Shown here piece after piece: positions 48,632 through 57,757 of a stretch of 64,000 nt of DNA (its first letter is position 1; each line of letters begins with the position of its first letter). Made by a program: the position numbers and the translations under genes. This DNA is from CAVUPF01 sp963777915. Lineage in GTDB: Bacteria > Actinomycetota > Thermoleophilia > Solirubrobacterales > 70-9. The DNA lies in assembly GCA_963777915.1 (NCBI GenBank), contig CAVZSH010000005.1, positions 682,001 to 746,000 of the forward strand. The letters are read 5' to 3'. The notes under the pieces are model-generated. The model did no database searches and was not told the origin of the DNA. It worked only from the letters and a program-made list of their open reading frames with translations.

Positions 48632-51084
48632 GAGTCCCGTACTCATGGCTGCGCGAGCACTGCGATCCCGGCATGTCCGCGGAGGAGCTGGCCGAGCGGC
48701 TGGCGATGACCGGGACCGAGGTCGAACGGGTCCTCACCGTCGGGCCTCTCTCCCCAGATGGCTTCGTGGTCGGCAGGGTGTTGGCGATCGATCCGCATCC
48801 CGACGCCGACCGGCTCACGGTCTGCACGGTCGACACGGGCGACGGCGAGCGGATGATCGTCTGCGGCGCCCCCAACGTGGCCGCTGGCCAGACGGTGCCG
48901 GTCGCCCTGCCGGGGGCGAGGATGCCTGGAGGGCAGAGGCTTGGCAAAGCGAAGTTGCGTGGCGTTGAGTCCAACGGGATGATCCTCTCGGCCGCCGAGC
49001 TGGAGATCGCGGAGGACGCGGACGGAATCCTCGTGCTCGAGGACGGCGTCGCGGCGGGAACCGCGCTGGCCGAGGTTCTACCGCTGGCCGAGCCGGTCCT
49101 GGAGCTGGAGGTGACGCCGAATCGGGTCGACTGCTTTGGCGTCTACGGCGTCGCGCGGGAGGTCCACGCGATAACGACCGCGCCGCTCGGGCCGGAGCCG
49201 TGGATCGAGGACGTACCGGCTGAGGGGGAGGGCGAGGCCTCCGACTACGCCTCGCTGACGGTCGAGGTCGCCGACCTCTGCCCGCGCTTCACCGCACGGG
49301 TCTTCACCGACGTACAGATCGGTTCGTCTCCCGCCTGGCTGCAGGCGCGCCTTACCGCGGCCGGGCAGCGCCCGATCAACAACGTCGTCGACATCACCAA
49401 CTACGTGATGCTGCTCACCGCGCAGCCGCTTCACGCTTTCGACCTCGACCGGGTGCCGGACGGGGCGCTGATCATCCGCACGGCCCGCGAGGGAGAGACG
49501 ATGAGGACCCTCGACGGCGCCGAGCGGACCCTCGACGCCGAGACGGTTCTGGTCTGCGACCGCGATGGGCCTTCGGGCATCGCCGGGATCATGGGTGGTC
49601 AGGTCTCGGAGGTCTCGGACTCGACCACCCGGGTGCTGCTTGAGGTCGCAACCTGGAACGGGACCAACATCCTCCGCAGCTCGCGGATGCTGGGGCTGCG
49701 CTCGGAGGCTTCTGCTCGGTTTGAGAAGCAACTCCACCCCGAGCTCTGCATGCGCGCTCAGCGGATCGCCTCGCGGTTGATGGTCGAGCTGTGCGGGGCG
49801 AAACTGGTGCCCGGCACACTCGACGCCGTCGCCGAGATCCCGCCGCGGCGCCGGATCCGACTGCGAGGCGTCCGGGTCGAGGGCCTGCTAGGCATGCCGA
49901 TTGCCCAGGCCGATCAGCTCGCCTATCTGCAGCGACTCGGCTTCGGCACGACTGTCGACGGTGGAGACATCGAGGTGGAGGTTCCGCCCGACCGTCACTA
50001 CGACGTCAGCCGCGAGGTCGACCTGATCGAGGAGGTCGCCCGGGTCCACGGCCTCGACGAGCACCTGCCAACGACCCTCCCGGCGCTTGCCGATCGGGTC
50101 GGCAGCCTGAGCCGCGAGCAGCGGCTGCGGCGCCGTGCGGAGGACATGATGCGCGACCTCGGATTCGATGAGATCGTCGGCTGGAGCTTCACCGACCCCG
50201 AAGAGACCAAGCGGCTTCGGATCCCCGCCGGGGACCCGAGGGCCGATCCCGTCCCGCTTGCCAACCCGCTCTCCGAGGAGCAATCCGCGATGCGGACGAC
50301 GCTGCTCGGCTCGTTGCTGGACGCGGCGACTCGCAACCTGGCCCGCGGCTCCGACCACCTCGCCTTGTTCGAGTCCGGCCGCGTCTACCTGCGCGCCGAC
50401 ACCGCCGGCGAGGGTCCCATGGCAGGCCGTTTCCCCGGCGAGCGGCCGGCGCCGTTCGATGAGCCCCATCTCCTCGGCTGCCTTGCGGCCGGGCCGCGCC
50501 CGGCACGCTCCTGGCGGGGCGGGGGAGAGTCCGCCGACTTTTTTTCGCTCAAGGGGGTGCTCGAGGCACTCGCCGGCCAGCTTGGCGCCGCGCTTGCCTT
50601 CGAGGCCGCGCCGGAGCCCTTCCTGCATCCCGGCCGGGCCGCACGGGTCATCGTTGCCGACGGCGATGCCGGTTGGATCGGCGAGGTCCACCCGCTCGTC
50701 TGCAGGAAATGGGACCTGGACGGAGCGGTCGGCTTCGAAGTCGCGCTGGGCTGCCTGATCGAGGCCGCCACCGCGGGGAAAGAGGCCTACGAGGACGTCA
50801 CCACCTTCCCCGCGATCCACCAGGATCTTGCCGTTGTCGTGCCGAGCGAGGTCTCCGCCGCCAGGGTGCGGGAGACGCTCCTCGCCGCGGGCGGAGAGCT
50901 GTTGCGCTCCGCCGAGGTATTCGATCTCTATGGGGGCGAGCAGCTCGGGTCGGGGCGAAAGAGCCTGGCGCTGCGGCTGGAGTTTCGGGCCGACGATCGC
51001 ACGCTCACCGACGAGGAGGTAGCGCCCCGGCGCGCCTCGATCGAGGCCGAGCTGGAGAAGATTGGGGGGTCGCTGCGTGGCTGA
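48628..51084 (+). CDS. pheT: Phenylalanyl-tRNA synthetase beta subunit
   Basis: 818 residues from GTG 48628. Parts in order: RVPYSWLREHC start; tRNA-binding OB domain (40-150, VVGRVLAIDPHPDADRLTVC); B3/B4 editing domain (about 200-400, NNVVDITNYVMLLTAQPLHAFDLD, CDRDGPSGIAGIMGG); B5 (RIRLRGVRVEGLLG); core-like domain with WSFTDPEETKRLRI; and C-terminal FDX-ACB domain (FPAIHQDLAVVVPSEVSAARV) that binds the anticodon. The editing domain clears Tyr-tRNA-Phe. Overlaps argC by 8 bp, so it runs straight into the arginine genes. Confidence 0.98.
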   Translation: MRVPYSWLREHCDPGMSAEELAERLAMTGTEVERVLTVGPLSPDGFVVGRVLAIDPHPDADRLTVCTVDTGDGERMIVCGAPNVAAGQTVPVALPGARMPGGQRLGKAKLRGVESNGMILSAAELEIAEDADGILVLEDGVAAGTALAEVLPLAEPVLELEVTPNRVDCFGVYGVAREVHAITTAPLGPEPWIEDVPAEGEGEASDYASLTVEVADLCPRFTARVFTDVQIGSSPAWLQARLTAAGQRPINNVVDITNYVMLLTAQPLHAFDLDRVPDGALIIRTAREGETMRTLDGAERTLDAETVLVCDRDGPSGIAGIMGGQVSEVSDSTTRVLLEVATWNGTNILRSSRMLGLRSEASARFEKQLHPELCMRAQRIASRLMVELCGAKLVPGTLDAVAEIPPRRRIRLRGVRVEGLLGMPIAQADQLAYLQRLGFGTTVDGGDIEVEVPPDRHYDVSREVDLIEEVARVHGLDEHLPTTLPALADRVGSLSREQRLRRRAEDMMRDLGFDEIVGWSFTDPEETKRLRIPAGDPRADPVPLANPLSEEQSAMRTTLLGSLLDAATRNLARGSDHLALFESGRVYLRADTAGEGPMAGRFPGERPAPFDEPHLLGCLAAGPRPARSWRGGGESADFFSLKGVLEALAGQLGAALAFEAAPEPFLHPGRAARVIVADGDAGWIGEVHPLVCRKWDLDGAVGFEVALGCLIEAATAGKEAYEDVTTFPAIHQDLAVVVPSEVSAARVRETLLAAGGELLRSAEVFDLYGGEQLGSGRKSLALRLEFRADDRTLTDEEVAPRRASIEAELEKIGGSLRG

Positions 51085-52108
51085 TCCAAACGCACAGCCG
51101 CTCGACGGCCGCCCGGCCGCCCGGATCCTGGTCGCCGGCGCCTCCGGCTTCACCGGCGCTCTGGCCGCCCAGATTGTCTGGCGCCACCCGCGGCTGGAGC
51201 TGGTCGCGGTCACCTCGCGCAGCGACGCCGGCACCCGACTCGACCGCCTCTACCCGCGCTACCGGGTGCCGCTGGAGCTGACTGAGCTGGACCTCGACGA
51301 GCTCGATAGCGTCGATGCGGCGATCGTCGCCTACCCTCACGGCGCCTCGGCACCGACCGTCGCAGCTCTGCGCGGCCTCGGGGCGCTGGTCGTTGACCTC
51401 TCTGCCGACTTCCGGCTCCGCGACATCGCCACCTATGAGCGCTGGTATGGGGAGCACGGGGCGCCGGAGCTGCTGGACGGCGCCGTCTACGGGCTGACCG
51501 AGCTGTACCGCGAGGAGCTGCGCGAGGCAGAGCTGGTGGCGACGCCCGGCTGCTACCCGACCGCGAGCGTCCTCGCCCTCGCCCCCCTGGCCGAGCGGGG
51601 ATTGCTTGCCGACGTAGTGATAGACGCCAAGCAGGGTGTCTCCGGCGCCGGCCGCGGCGGGGGTGATGCGATGCACTACGTCTCGATGGACGAGAACGCT
51701 TTCGCCTACAAGACCGAGGGACACCGACATCGGCCCGAGATCGAGCAGGAGCTCGCGGCGCTGGGCAGTCCCGCGCCGGTCACCTTCGTCCCGCACCTGC
51801 TGCCGCTCGACCAGGGCGAGCTGACCAGCTGCTACGCGCAGACGACGGAGCCGATCTCCAAGGATGAGGTCCAGGCGCTCTACCGCGAGCGCTATGCGGG
51901 GGAGCCCTTCGTCGGGATCGTCGACGGCCCGCCCGGACTGCGCGACGTCCGCGACACCAACGAGTGCCGGATCTACGTCACGGTCGAGGAGCGCGGCCGG
52001 GTTCTGGCCTTTTCGGCGATCGACAACCTCTGGAAGGGCGCCTCCGGCCAGGGAGTCCAGAACCTCAACCTGATGCTGGGTCTCGAGGAGACGGAGGGGC
52101 TGACGTGA
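51077..52108 (+). CDS. argC: N-acetyl-gamma-glutamyl-phosphate reductase
   Basis: 343 residues from GTG 51077. Cofactor motif RILVAGASGFTGALAAQIV; catalytic Cys in VATPGCYPTASVLALAPL; conserved SGAGRGGGDAMHY and HRHRPEIEQEL; final VQNLNLMLGL. Reduces acetylglutamyl phosphate with NADPH, third step of arginine synthesis. First gene of argC-J-B-D and overlaps pheT by 8 bp and argJ by 4 bp. No ARG box operator was visible before it, as there is no intergenic space. Confidence 0.97.
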   Translation: MADPNAQPLDGRPAARILVAGASGFTGALAAQIVWRHPRLELVAVTSRSDAGTRLDRLYPRYRVPLELTELDLDELDSVDAAIVAYPHGASAPTVAALRGLGALVVDLSADFRLRDIATYERWYGEHGAPELLDGAVYGLTELYREELREAELVATPGCYPTASVLALAPLAERGLLADVVIDAKQGVSGAGRGGGDAMHYVSMDENAFAYKTEGHRHRPEIEQELAALGSPAPVTFVPHLLPLDQGELTSCYAQTTEPISKDEVQALYRERYAGEPFVGIVDGPPGLRDVRDTNECRIYVTVEERGRVLAFSAIDNLWKGASGQGVQNLNLMLGLEETEGLT

Positions 52109-53265
52109 GCGAGGGCTTCTTCCGTTCGCGCTGGGTAGAGCCTCCGCCGGGAGTCGAGGAGCTCGACGCCGCGAGGCTGGCGCCGGGCTTCGCGGCCGGA
52201 GCTGTGGCGTGCGGCCTCAAGCCGAGCGGCAACACCGACGCGGCCGTCGTCGTCGCGCTGTCGGAGCGCTGCGACTCGGCGCTGCTGCTGACCCGCAATG
52301 CCGCGGCCGCGGCGCCGGTACGACTCTGCCGGGAAAGCCTCGACCTCGACCACATCCGCGCCGCCGCGGTGAAGGCGGGCAATGCAAACGCAGCCACCGG
52401 CGAGCAGGGGATGCGCGACGCCGTTGACATCCAGGCGGCAGCCGCCGAGGCGCTGGGCCTCGATCCTTCGCTGGTCGCGATTGCGGCTACTGGGAAAATC
52501 GGCGAGGCGCTGCCGATGGACAAGGTGCTCGACGGCGTTCGGCGTGCGGCCGCGGTTGTGCGGCCCGACGGTGGTGAGGAGTTCGCGAGAGCGATCATGA
52601 CCACTGATGCTTTCCCGAAGCGCTGCACTGTGCGCTGTGGCGGTGTCACTCTGTCCGCTCAGGCGAAGGGCGCGGGGATGATCCAGCCCGGCTTCGCGAC
52701 GATGCTCTGCTTCGTGCAGACCGACGCTCTGGTCGAAGACCCGGTCGCCGCCCTGCGCCCCGCGGTCGACTGCTCTTTCGAGCGGATCACCGTCGACGGC
52801 CAGATGAGCACCAACGACACAGTCTTGCTCCAGGCGAGCGGCGAGTCCGGCAAGCCGCTTCCCGAGGGCCTGCTCGACGCTGTGCTGCTACAGCTTGCGC
52901 TGGAGATCGCAGACGATGGCGAGGGCGCGACGCGCGTCTGCCGCGCCGAAGTGCGGGGGGCCGCAAGCCCGGAGGAGGCAGAGAAGGCGGCGCGCGCGAT
53001 CGCCAACTCGCCCCTGGTCAAGACGGCGCTGTTCGGGCGCGACCCCAACGGCTGGGGACGGGTCGCCCAGGCGGCGGGCATGGCCCTCGCCGACGAGGAA
53101 CTTCCCGAGCTGGGGCTCGACCACATCGACGTCGGCGAGTTCGCCGAAGAAACCAGGGAGGCTGAGCTGTTCCTGCGCCTCGATCGCGGCGAGCACAGCG
53201 TCCACCTCTTCTTCTCAGACCTCGGCTATGAGTACGTTCGGATCAATGCGGAGTACACGACCTGA
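52105..53265 (+). CDS. argJ: Ornithine acetyltransferase (bifunctional ArgJ)
   Basis: 386 residues from GTG 52105. Self-cleaving Thr lies in AKGAGMIQPGFATMLCFV (A-T-M-L), the junction between alpha and beta chains. Other motifs: ACGLKPSGNTDAAVV, NANAATGEQGMRDA, ATGKIGEALPMDKV and DGQMSTNDTVLLQASG. Transfers the acetyl group from N-acetylornithine to glutamate (and may use acetyl-CoA), which makes the arginine route cyclic. Preceded by argC (GTGA overlap) and followed by argB after 9 bp. Confidence 0.97.
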   Translation: MSEGFFRSRWVEPPPGVEELDAARLAPGFAAGAVACGLKPSGNTDAAVVVALSERCDSALLLTRNAAAAAPVRLCRESLDLDHIRAAAVKAGNANAATGEQGMRDAVDIQAAAAEALGLDPSLVAIAATGKIGEALPMDKVLDGVRRAAAVVRPDGGEEFARAIMTTDAFPKRCTVRCGGVTLSAQAKGAGMIQPGFATMLCFVQTDALVEDPVAALRPAVDCSFERITVDGQMSTNDTVLLQASGESGKPLPEGLLDAVLLQLALEIADDGEGATRVCRAEVRGAASPEEAEKAARAIANSPLVKTALFGRDPNGWGRVAQAAGMALADEELPELGLDHIDVGEFAEETREAELFLRLDRGEHSVHLFFSDLGYEYVRINAEYTT

Positions 53266-53274
53266 GGAGACCTG

Positions 53275-54114
53275 GTGAGCACCAACGTCGACACCCTTCT
53301 CGAGGCACTCCCATACATCAGGGAGTTCCACGGCCGCACCGTCGTAATCAAGTACGGCGGCGCGGCGATGCGCGAGGAGGAGCTGCGCGAGGCCTTCGCC
53401 ACCGACGTCGTCCTGCTCAAGTACGTCGGCCTCAGCCCGATCGTCGTCCACGGCGGCGGCCCGGAGATCACCCGGCACATGGAGCGACTGGGCATGGAGG
53501 TGCGTTTCCACGAGGGGCTGCGGGTCTCCGATGCGGAGACGGTCGAGGTGGCGAAGATGGTCCTGCTCGGCAAGCTCAACTCCGACATCGTGCAGCGGCT
53601 CAACCGCCACGGGCAGCCGGCGGTCGGCCTCTCCGGCGAGGACGGCACGCTGTTCGAGGTGACGCCGGCGCCGAACGCCGAGCAGGTCGGCTTCGTCGGC
53701 CGGGTCGAGCGGGTCAACGTCAACGTCCTCAACCACATCGCCGCCGACTACATCCCGGTGATCGCCTCCTCCGCCTCTGACCGCGACGGCCAGTCCTACA
53801 ACGTCAACGCCGACGAGGCCGCCGGCAAGGTGGCCGCCGCGCTCGGCGCCTACAAGGCCGTCTTCCTCACCGACGTCGAGGGCTGGCTGGCCGACGCCGC
53901 CGAGAAGGACTCACTGATCTCCCGCGCCAGCGTGGGCGAAGTCGAGCAGCGTCTAGCCGAGATCGGCGGCGGCATGCGGCCGAAGCTGCAGGCCTGCGTC
54001 GACGCGATCCAGGGCGGCGCCCAGTCCGCCCACATCATCGACGGGCGCACGCCGCACAGCCTCCTGCTGGAGCTGTTCACCGACGCTGGCATCGGCACGA
54101 TGGTGACGCCATGA
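53275..54114 (+). CDS. argB: Acetylglutamate kinase
   Basis: 279 residues from GTG 53275, with GAGG just before. Amino-acid kinase fold: VVIKYGGAAM (Lys for ATP), PIVVHGGGPEITRHMERLG, VGLSGEDGTLFEV, YNVNADEAAGKVAAALGA (NAD box), FLTDVEGWL and GGMRPKLQACVDAIQGG. The N-terminal helix (TLLEALPYIREFHG) occurs in arginine-sensitive, hexameric enzymes, so feedback control is likely. Phosphorylates N-acetylglutamate. Ends with ATGA that starts a micro-ORF. Confidence 0.98.
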   Translation: MSTNVDTLLEALPYIREFHGRTVVIKYGGAAMREEELREAFATDVVLLKYVGLSPIVVHGGGPEITRHMERLGMEVRFHEGLRVSDAETVEVAKMVLLGKLNSDIVQRLNRHGQPAVGLSGEDGTLFEVTPAPNAEQVGFVGRVERVNVNVLNHIAADYIPVIASSASDRDGQSYNVNADEAAGKVAAALGAYKAVFLTDVEGWLADAAEKDSLISRASVGEVEQRLAEIGGGMRPKLQACVDAIQGGAQSAHIIDGRTPHSLLLELFTDAGIGTMVTP

Positions 54115-54182
54115 GTACGGAGCCCGCAACCATGAATCGGTGGCCCTTTGCGCGCCGAGGCAAGCGCGAGATGCTGCGATGA
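54111..54182 (+). CDS. 23-codon micro-ORF between argB and argD
   Basis: ATG 54111 overlaps the argB stop (ATGA) and its own stop TGA 54180-54182 overlaps the argD start (ATGA). It encodes MSTEPATMNRWPFARRGKR plus four more residues. The double overlap would let ribosomes re-initiate twice and reach argD, so the peptide may be only a translation relay. No known family; whether it is conserved is unknown. I found it by tracing the overlaps since it is far below usual gene size. Confidence 0.55.
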   Translation: MSTEPATMNRWPFARRGKREMLR

Positions 54183-55369
54183 GCTTCGCCGAGGTCCGGG
54201 CGCTTGAGGACCGCTTCCTGATGCGGACCTACCGGCGCTCGCCGGTCGAGTTCGTGCGCGGCGAAGGGACCCTGCTCTGGGACTCCGAGGGCAGGGAGTA
54301 TCTCGACTTCATGACCGGGATCTCGGTCTGCTCGGCGGGCCACTGCAATCCCGCCGTGGTCGAGGCGGTGTGCGAGCAGGCGGCGCGGCTGATCCACGTC
54401 TCCAACCTCTTCTACACCGAGCCGATGGCGCGCCTTGCCGAGCGCCTGGCCGAGTCGAGCCTCGGCGGCCGCGTCTTCTTCGCCAACTCAGGCACCGAGG
54501 CAAACGAGTGCGCGATCAAGATCGCCCGCAAGCACGCCCACAACCGTGGCATCGCCGAGCCGGAGATCCTCAGCTTCGAGGGCGACTTTCACGGTCGTAC
54601 CTACGGGGCTCTGGCGGCAACGCCGGGCTTGGCCCGCAACGAGGCGCTCGGCCCGATGCTGCCGGGCTTTCGCTCGGTGCCGCTAAACGACGCCGCCGCG
54701 CTGTGGGAGGCGGTGGGGGAGAGGACGGCGGCGGTGATGATCGAGCCGATCCAGGGCGAGGCGGGGGTCTATCCGGTCAGCGAGGAGGCGCTGCTCGCTG
54801 CCCGCCGGGCCTGCGAGGAGACGGGCGCGCTGCTGGTCCTCGACGAGATCCAGACCGGAATGGGGAGGACCGGCTCGCTTTGGGCCTACCAGCAGACCCC
54901 GATCCGCCCCGACCTGCTGACTACTGCAAAGGCGCTAGGCGGCGGCTTGCCGATCGGTGCCTGCGTGACCGGGCCCGAGGCGGGCGAGGTGCTGGAGCCC
55001 GGCGATCACGGCTCGACCTTCGCCGGTGGTCCGGTAGTCGCGGCGGCAGCCCTCGCGGTCCTCGATGTCCTTGACGATCCGGCCCTGCTGCGTCGGGTGC
55101 GCGAGCTCGGCAGGACCCTGAGCGAGAGCCTGCTCGACCTCGACGGGGTGCGCGAGGTGCGGGGCCGGGGCCTGATGGTGGGCGTCGGTCTAAAGGACGG
55201 GGTAGACGCCCACGCGGTCGGCGCCGACCTCCTGCAGCGGGGTCTTGTCGTCAACGTGCCGACCGCCGGCAGCCTGCGGCTGCTGCCGCCGCTGACCCTG
55301 GATCCGTCCCAGGTTGACGCCGCGGTCGTCCTGATTAGCGATTCGCTCGTAAGCTGTTCAGCGTCGTGA
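54179..55369 (+). CDS. argD: Acetylornithine aminotransferase
   Basis: 396 residues from ATG 54179. Class III PLP aminotransferase: DFMTGISVCSAGHCNPAVVEAV, FFANSGTEANECAIKIARKH, SFEGDFHGRTYGALAATPG, IEPIQGEAGVYPVS, LLVLDEIQTGMGRTGSLWAYQ (Asp for PLP nitrogen), TTAKALGGGLPIGACV (Lys forming the Schiff base) and DHGSTFAGGPV. Makes N-acetylornithine; may also work in lysine synthesis. Its stop overlaps the next gene by 4 bp. Confidence 0.97.
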   Translation: MSFAEVRALEDRFLMRTYRRSPVEFVRGEGTLLWDSEGREYLDFMTGISVCSAGHCNPAVVEAVCEQAARLIHVSNLFYTEPMARLAERLAESSLGGRVFFANSGTEANECAIKIARKHAHNRGIAEPEILSFEGDFHGRTYGALAATPGLARNEALGPMLPGFRSVPLNDAAALWEAVGERTAAVMIEPIQGEAGVYPVSEEALLAARRACEETGALLVLDEIQTGMGRTGSLWAYQQTPIRPDLLTTAKALGGGLPIGACVTGPEAGEVLEPGDHGSTFAGGPVVAAAALAVLDVLDDPALLRRVRELGRTLSESLLDLDGVREVRGRGLMVGVGLKDGVDAHAVGADLLQRGLVVNVPTAGSLRLLPPLTLDPSQVDAAVVLISDSLVSCSAS

Positions 55370-55821
55370 GCCCCAAAGAGCTTCCATCCTCGCCCCGGCC
55401 GCTCGCCACCAGCACGGCCGAGCGGATCGCGGTAATCGTCGAGGCGGCCGAGAGGGCCGCCGCGAGCGTCATCGACGATGCCGAGGAGCAAGCGCGCCGC
55501 TACCTCGACGATGCGCGCGCGGAGGCCGACAGGATCGTCGCCGAGCGCCTTCGCGCCGTGGCCGACGAGCTCGACCCGGCGGGCCTCGCCAAGGGCCGCT
55601 CGTCGCCACACCTGAGGCCGGTCGAGTCCCCGCCGCTCGGGGAGGAGGACCGCCCCACGGGGCGGTCCTCCCTCAGCGGCTCCGCCGGCGCCCGCTTGCT
55701 GGCCACCCAGATGGCGGTCTCGGGCAGCAGCCGGGAGGAAATCGAGGCACGGCTGCGAAGTGGGTTTGAGATCGAGGACTCGAGTGGGATCCTCGACGCG
55801 ATACTCGGACCGGAGGATTAA
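55366..55821 (+). CDS. Hypothetical coiled-coil protein of the arg operon
   Basis: 151 residues from GTG 55366 (overlap GTGA with argD). A long helix (STAERIAVIVEAAERAAASVIDDAEEQARRYLDDARAEADRIVAERL) resembles DivIVA or ATP-synthase-b-like coiled coils; then a Pro/Ser linker; then a folded tail AGARLLATQMAVSGSSREEIEARLRSGFEI. This helix-plus-tail form is found in small actinobacterial proteins of unknown function. Not part of arginine chemistry as far as visible. Confidence 0.7.
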   Translation: MSPKELPSSPRPLATSTAERIAVIVEAAERAAASVIDDAEEQARRYLDDARAEADRIVAERLRAVADELDPAGLAKGRSSPHLRPVESPPLGEEDRPTGRSSLSGSAGARLLATQMAVSGSSREEIEARLRSGFEIEDSSGILDAILGPED

Positions 55822-56181
55822 GTGCACGAGGATCCAACACGCATGATGGGACCGGAAGGACGGGGGCCGGACGGCGGGCGCCAGTACGGGAATATCCACC
55901 TGCTGATCGCCGGCCTGATTGCGGTGATCATCGGCCTTGTGATCGCGATCGTCGTCATTGCCAACAACAACAGCAGCTCCTCTTCGACGGCCTCGACGGC
56001 ATCCTCGCTCACCTCCCCGACAACCACGACCGGCTCGACCACGACAGGCACGAGCACCGGTTCGACGACGAACACGACCTCGCCGACTACGACCGGCAGC
56101 ACCTCCACCACGACGACGAGCCCAACGACGCCGACGAGCCCCTCGGGCGGCAACGGAAGCGGCGGCGTCTCGCCGCCGTAA
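55822..56181 (+). CDS. Membrane protein with Ser/Thr-rich tail
   Basis: 119 residues from GTG 55822, directly after the TAA of the previous gene. One membrane helix (HLLIAGLIAVIIGLVIAIVVIA, about 26-47) follows a short cytoplasmic N-terminus with GRGPDGGRQYG. The rest is almost wholly Ser, Thr, Asn, Gly and Pro (SSLTSPTTTTGSTTTGTSTG and so on), outside the membrane, a likely target for O-mannosylation or a wall spacer. No known family. Confidence 0.75.
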   Translation: MHEDPTRMMGPEGRGPDGGRQYGNIHLLIAGLIAVIIGLVIAIVVIANNNSSSSSTASTASSLTSPTTTTGSTTTGTSTGSTTNTTSPTTTGSTSTTTTSPTTPTSPSGGNGSGGVSPP

Positions 56182-56242
56182 GCCCCACCGGGCGCCCGTC
56201 TCCCTGCGAGCGCCTCGCCGCTCGTGCCAGACTTCGCGCCCC

Positions 56243-57523
56243 GTGAGCGCCGAGTCGAACCCACAGGCACCTCGTACAGCTGGATATGAGGCCGACCCTG
56301 CCGAGGTCAGCCGGGTGCTGCTGCTTTACTCCGGCGGCCTCGATACCAGCGTCATTCTGAAGTGGATCCAGGATTCCTATGAGGCGGAGGTCGTCTGCCT
56401 CACGGTCAACCTCGGCCAGCCGGGGGAGGATTACCAGGTGATCAAGGACAAGGCGATGCGGCTCGGCGCGATCGATTGCCACGTCGTCGACGCCCGCGAG
56501 CGCTTTGCGGAGGACTTCCTCGTCCCGGCGATCAAGGCGAACGCGCTCTACGGTGGCGGCTACCCGCTCTTCACCGCGCTGGGGAGGCCGTTGATCGCCC
56601 AGCTCGCCGTCGAATACGCGCGTCGCTGCGGCTGCGACACGATCGCCCACGGCTGCACCGGAAAGGGCAACGACCAGGTCCGGATCGAGGCGACGGTCGC
56701 CACCTTGGCACCCGAGCTGAAGACGATCGCCCCGGTGCGCTCCTGGCAGATGGGTCGGGAGGAGGAGATCGCCTACGCCCGCGAGCATGGGATCCAGGTC
56801 AAGGGTGGCACCGAGGTGGCCCCCTATTCGATCGACGACAACCTCTGGGGACGCTCCTCGGAGGGCCGCTGGATCGAGGACCTCGGCCACGCGCCCGAGG
56901 ACGACGTCTTCGCGCTTGTCACCCGCCCGGAGGAGGCGCCCGACGAGCCCGAGCTCGTCACGGTCGGCTTTGAGGCCGGTCGCCCCGTGGCCCTCAACGG
57001 CGAGCGGCTCGGGCTGGTCGAGCTGCTTGAAAGCGCGACGGAGATCGGCTGCCGTCATGGGGTTGGCATCGTTGACCACATCGAGGATCGGATCGTCGGC
57101 CTCAAGGTGCGCGACATCTACGAGGCTCCGGCGGCGGCGATCGTCCTCACGGCCCACCGAGAGCTGGAGAAGCTGGTGGGCACCATTCACCAAAACCAGT
57201 TCAAGCCGGCGCTCGACCAGAGGTGGGGCTACCTCGTCTACGCGGGACTCTGGTGGGAGCCGCTGCGCTCCGACCTCGACGCCTACATGGACGCGGTCAA
57301 TGCCCAGGTGACCGGAGAGATCGGGTTGAAGCTCTTCAAGGGAAGCGTGCGGGTTCTCACTCGCGCCTCGCCCAACGCGATCTATGACGCGAGCCTCGCC
57401 TCCTTTGCCGATTCGGGTGGTCTCTTCTCGCAGGCCGCCGCGCCCGGCTTCATCGAGCTGTGGTCGCTGCAGTCGCGGATGGCTCATAGGATCAGGCACA
57501 GCGGAGAGGGGGAGAAGGGCTGA
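56243..57523 (+). CDS. argG: Argininosuccinate synthase
   Basis: 426 residues from GTG 56243. ATP pyrophosphatase motif VLLLYSGGLDTSVILKWIQ; then VCLTVNLGQPGEDYQVIKDKAM, ALYGGGYPLFTALGRPLIA, IAHGCTGKGNDQVRIE, APVRSWQMGREEEIAYAREHGI and YSIDDNLWGRSSEGRWIEDLG. Joins citrulline and aspartate. 61 bp after the Ser/Thr-rich gene, so the only gap in the arg operon. Normal partners argF and argH are not in the window. Stop TGATG overlaps the next gene. Confidence 0.97.
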   Translation: MSAESNPQAPRTAGYEADPAEVSRVLLLYSGGLDTSVILKWIQDSYEAEVVCLTVNLGQPGEDYQVIKDKAMRLGAIDCHVVDARERFAEDFLVPAIKANALYGGGYPLFTALGRPLIAQLAVEYARRCGCDTIAHGCTGKGNDQVRIEATVATLAPELKTIAPVRSWQMGREEEIAYAREHGIQVKGGTEVAPYSIDDNLWGRSSEGRWIEDLGHAPEDDVFALVTRPEEAPDEPELVTVGFEAGRPVALNGERLGLVELLESATEIGCRHGVGIVDHIEDRIVGLKVRDIYEAPAAAIVLTAHRELEKLVGTIHQNQFKPALDQRWGYLVYAGLWWEPLRSDLDAYMDAVNAQVTGEIGLKLFKGSVRVLTRASPNAIYDASLASFADSGGLFSQAAAPGFIELWSLQSRMAHRIRHSGEGEKG

Positions 57524-57675
57524 TGTTCGACACGTTCGGAAAGGCCGCGATCCGCTTCGCGTGGGCATACATCCGCCACCGCTACCGCCGTGAGATTCGC
57601 ATCGCCGCCGGCATCGCCGCAGTCGCGGTAAGCGCCGGCGTCTACCTGGCCAGCCGCAACGTGGACGAGGGCTGA
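57523..57675 (+). CDS. Small membrane protein after argG
   Basis: 50 residues, ATG 57523 sharing one base with the argG stop (TGATG), stop TGA 57673-57675. Basic amphipathic N-terminus (FGKAAIRFAWAYIRHRYRRE) and one membrane helix (IRIAAGIAAVAVSAGVYLAS), ending NVDEG. The coupling and natural composition support a real gene. A 6-bp hairpin (CGCAAG-TTTC-CTTGCG, 57686-57701) follows. Function unknown. Confidence 0.65.
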   Translation: MFDTFGKAAIRFAWAYIRHRYRREIRIAAGIAAVAVSAGVYLASRNVDEG

Positions 57676-57757
57676 GCTTCGGGCTCGCAAGTTTCCTTGC
57701 GGATTATGGACAACTTGTGAGCATTCGCTAACAGAGTTCGCTAGTCTCGCGCGCTTC

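Noticed and set aside
49888..51234. 448-codon minus-strand frame opposite pheT/argC
   Set aside because: Shadow of pheT codons; composition follows the complement of a real gene.
56087..57568. 493-codon minus-strand frame opposite argG
   Set aside because: Antisense to a certain argG; Arg/Asp/Val-rich shadow composition.
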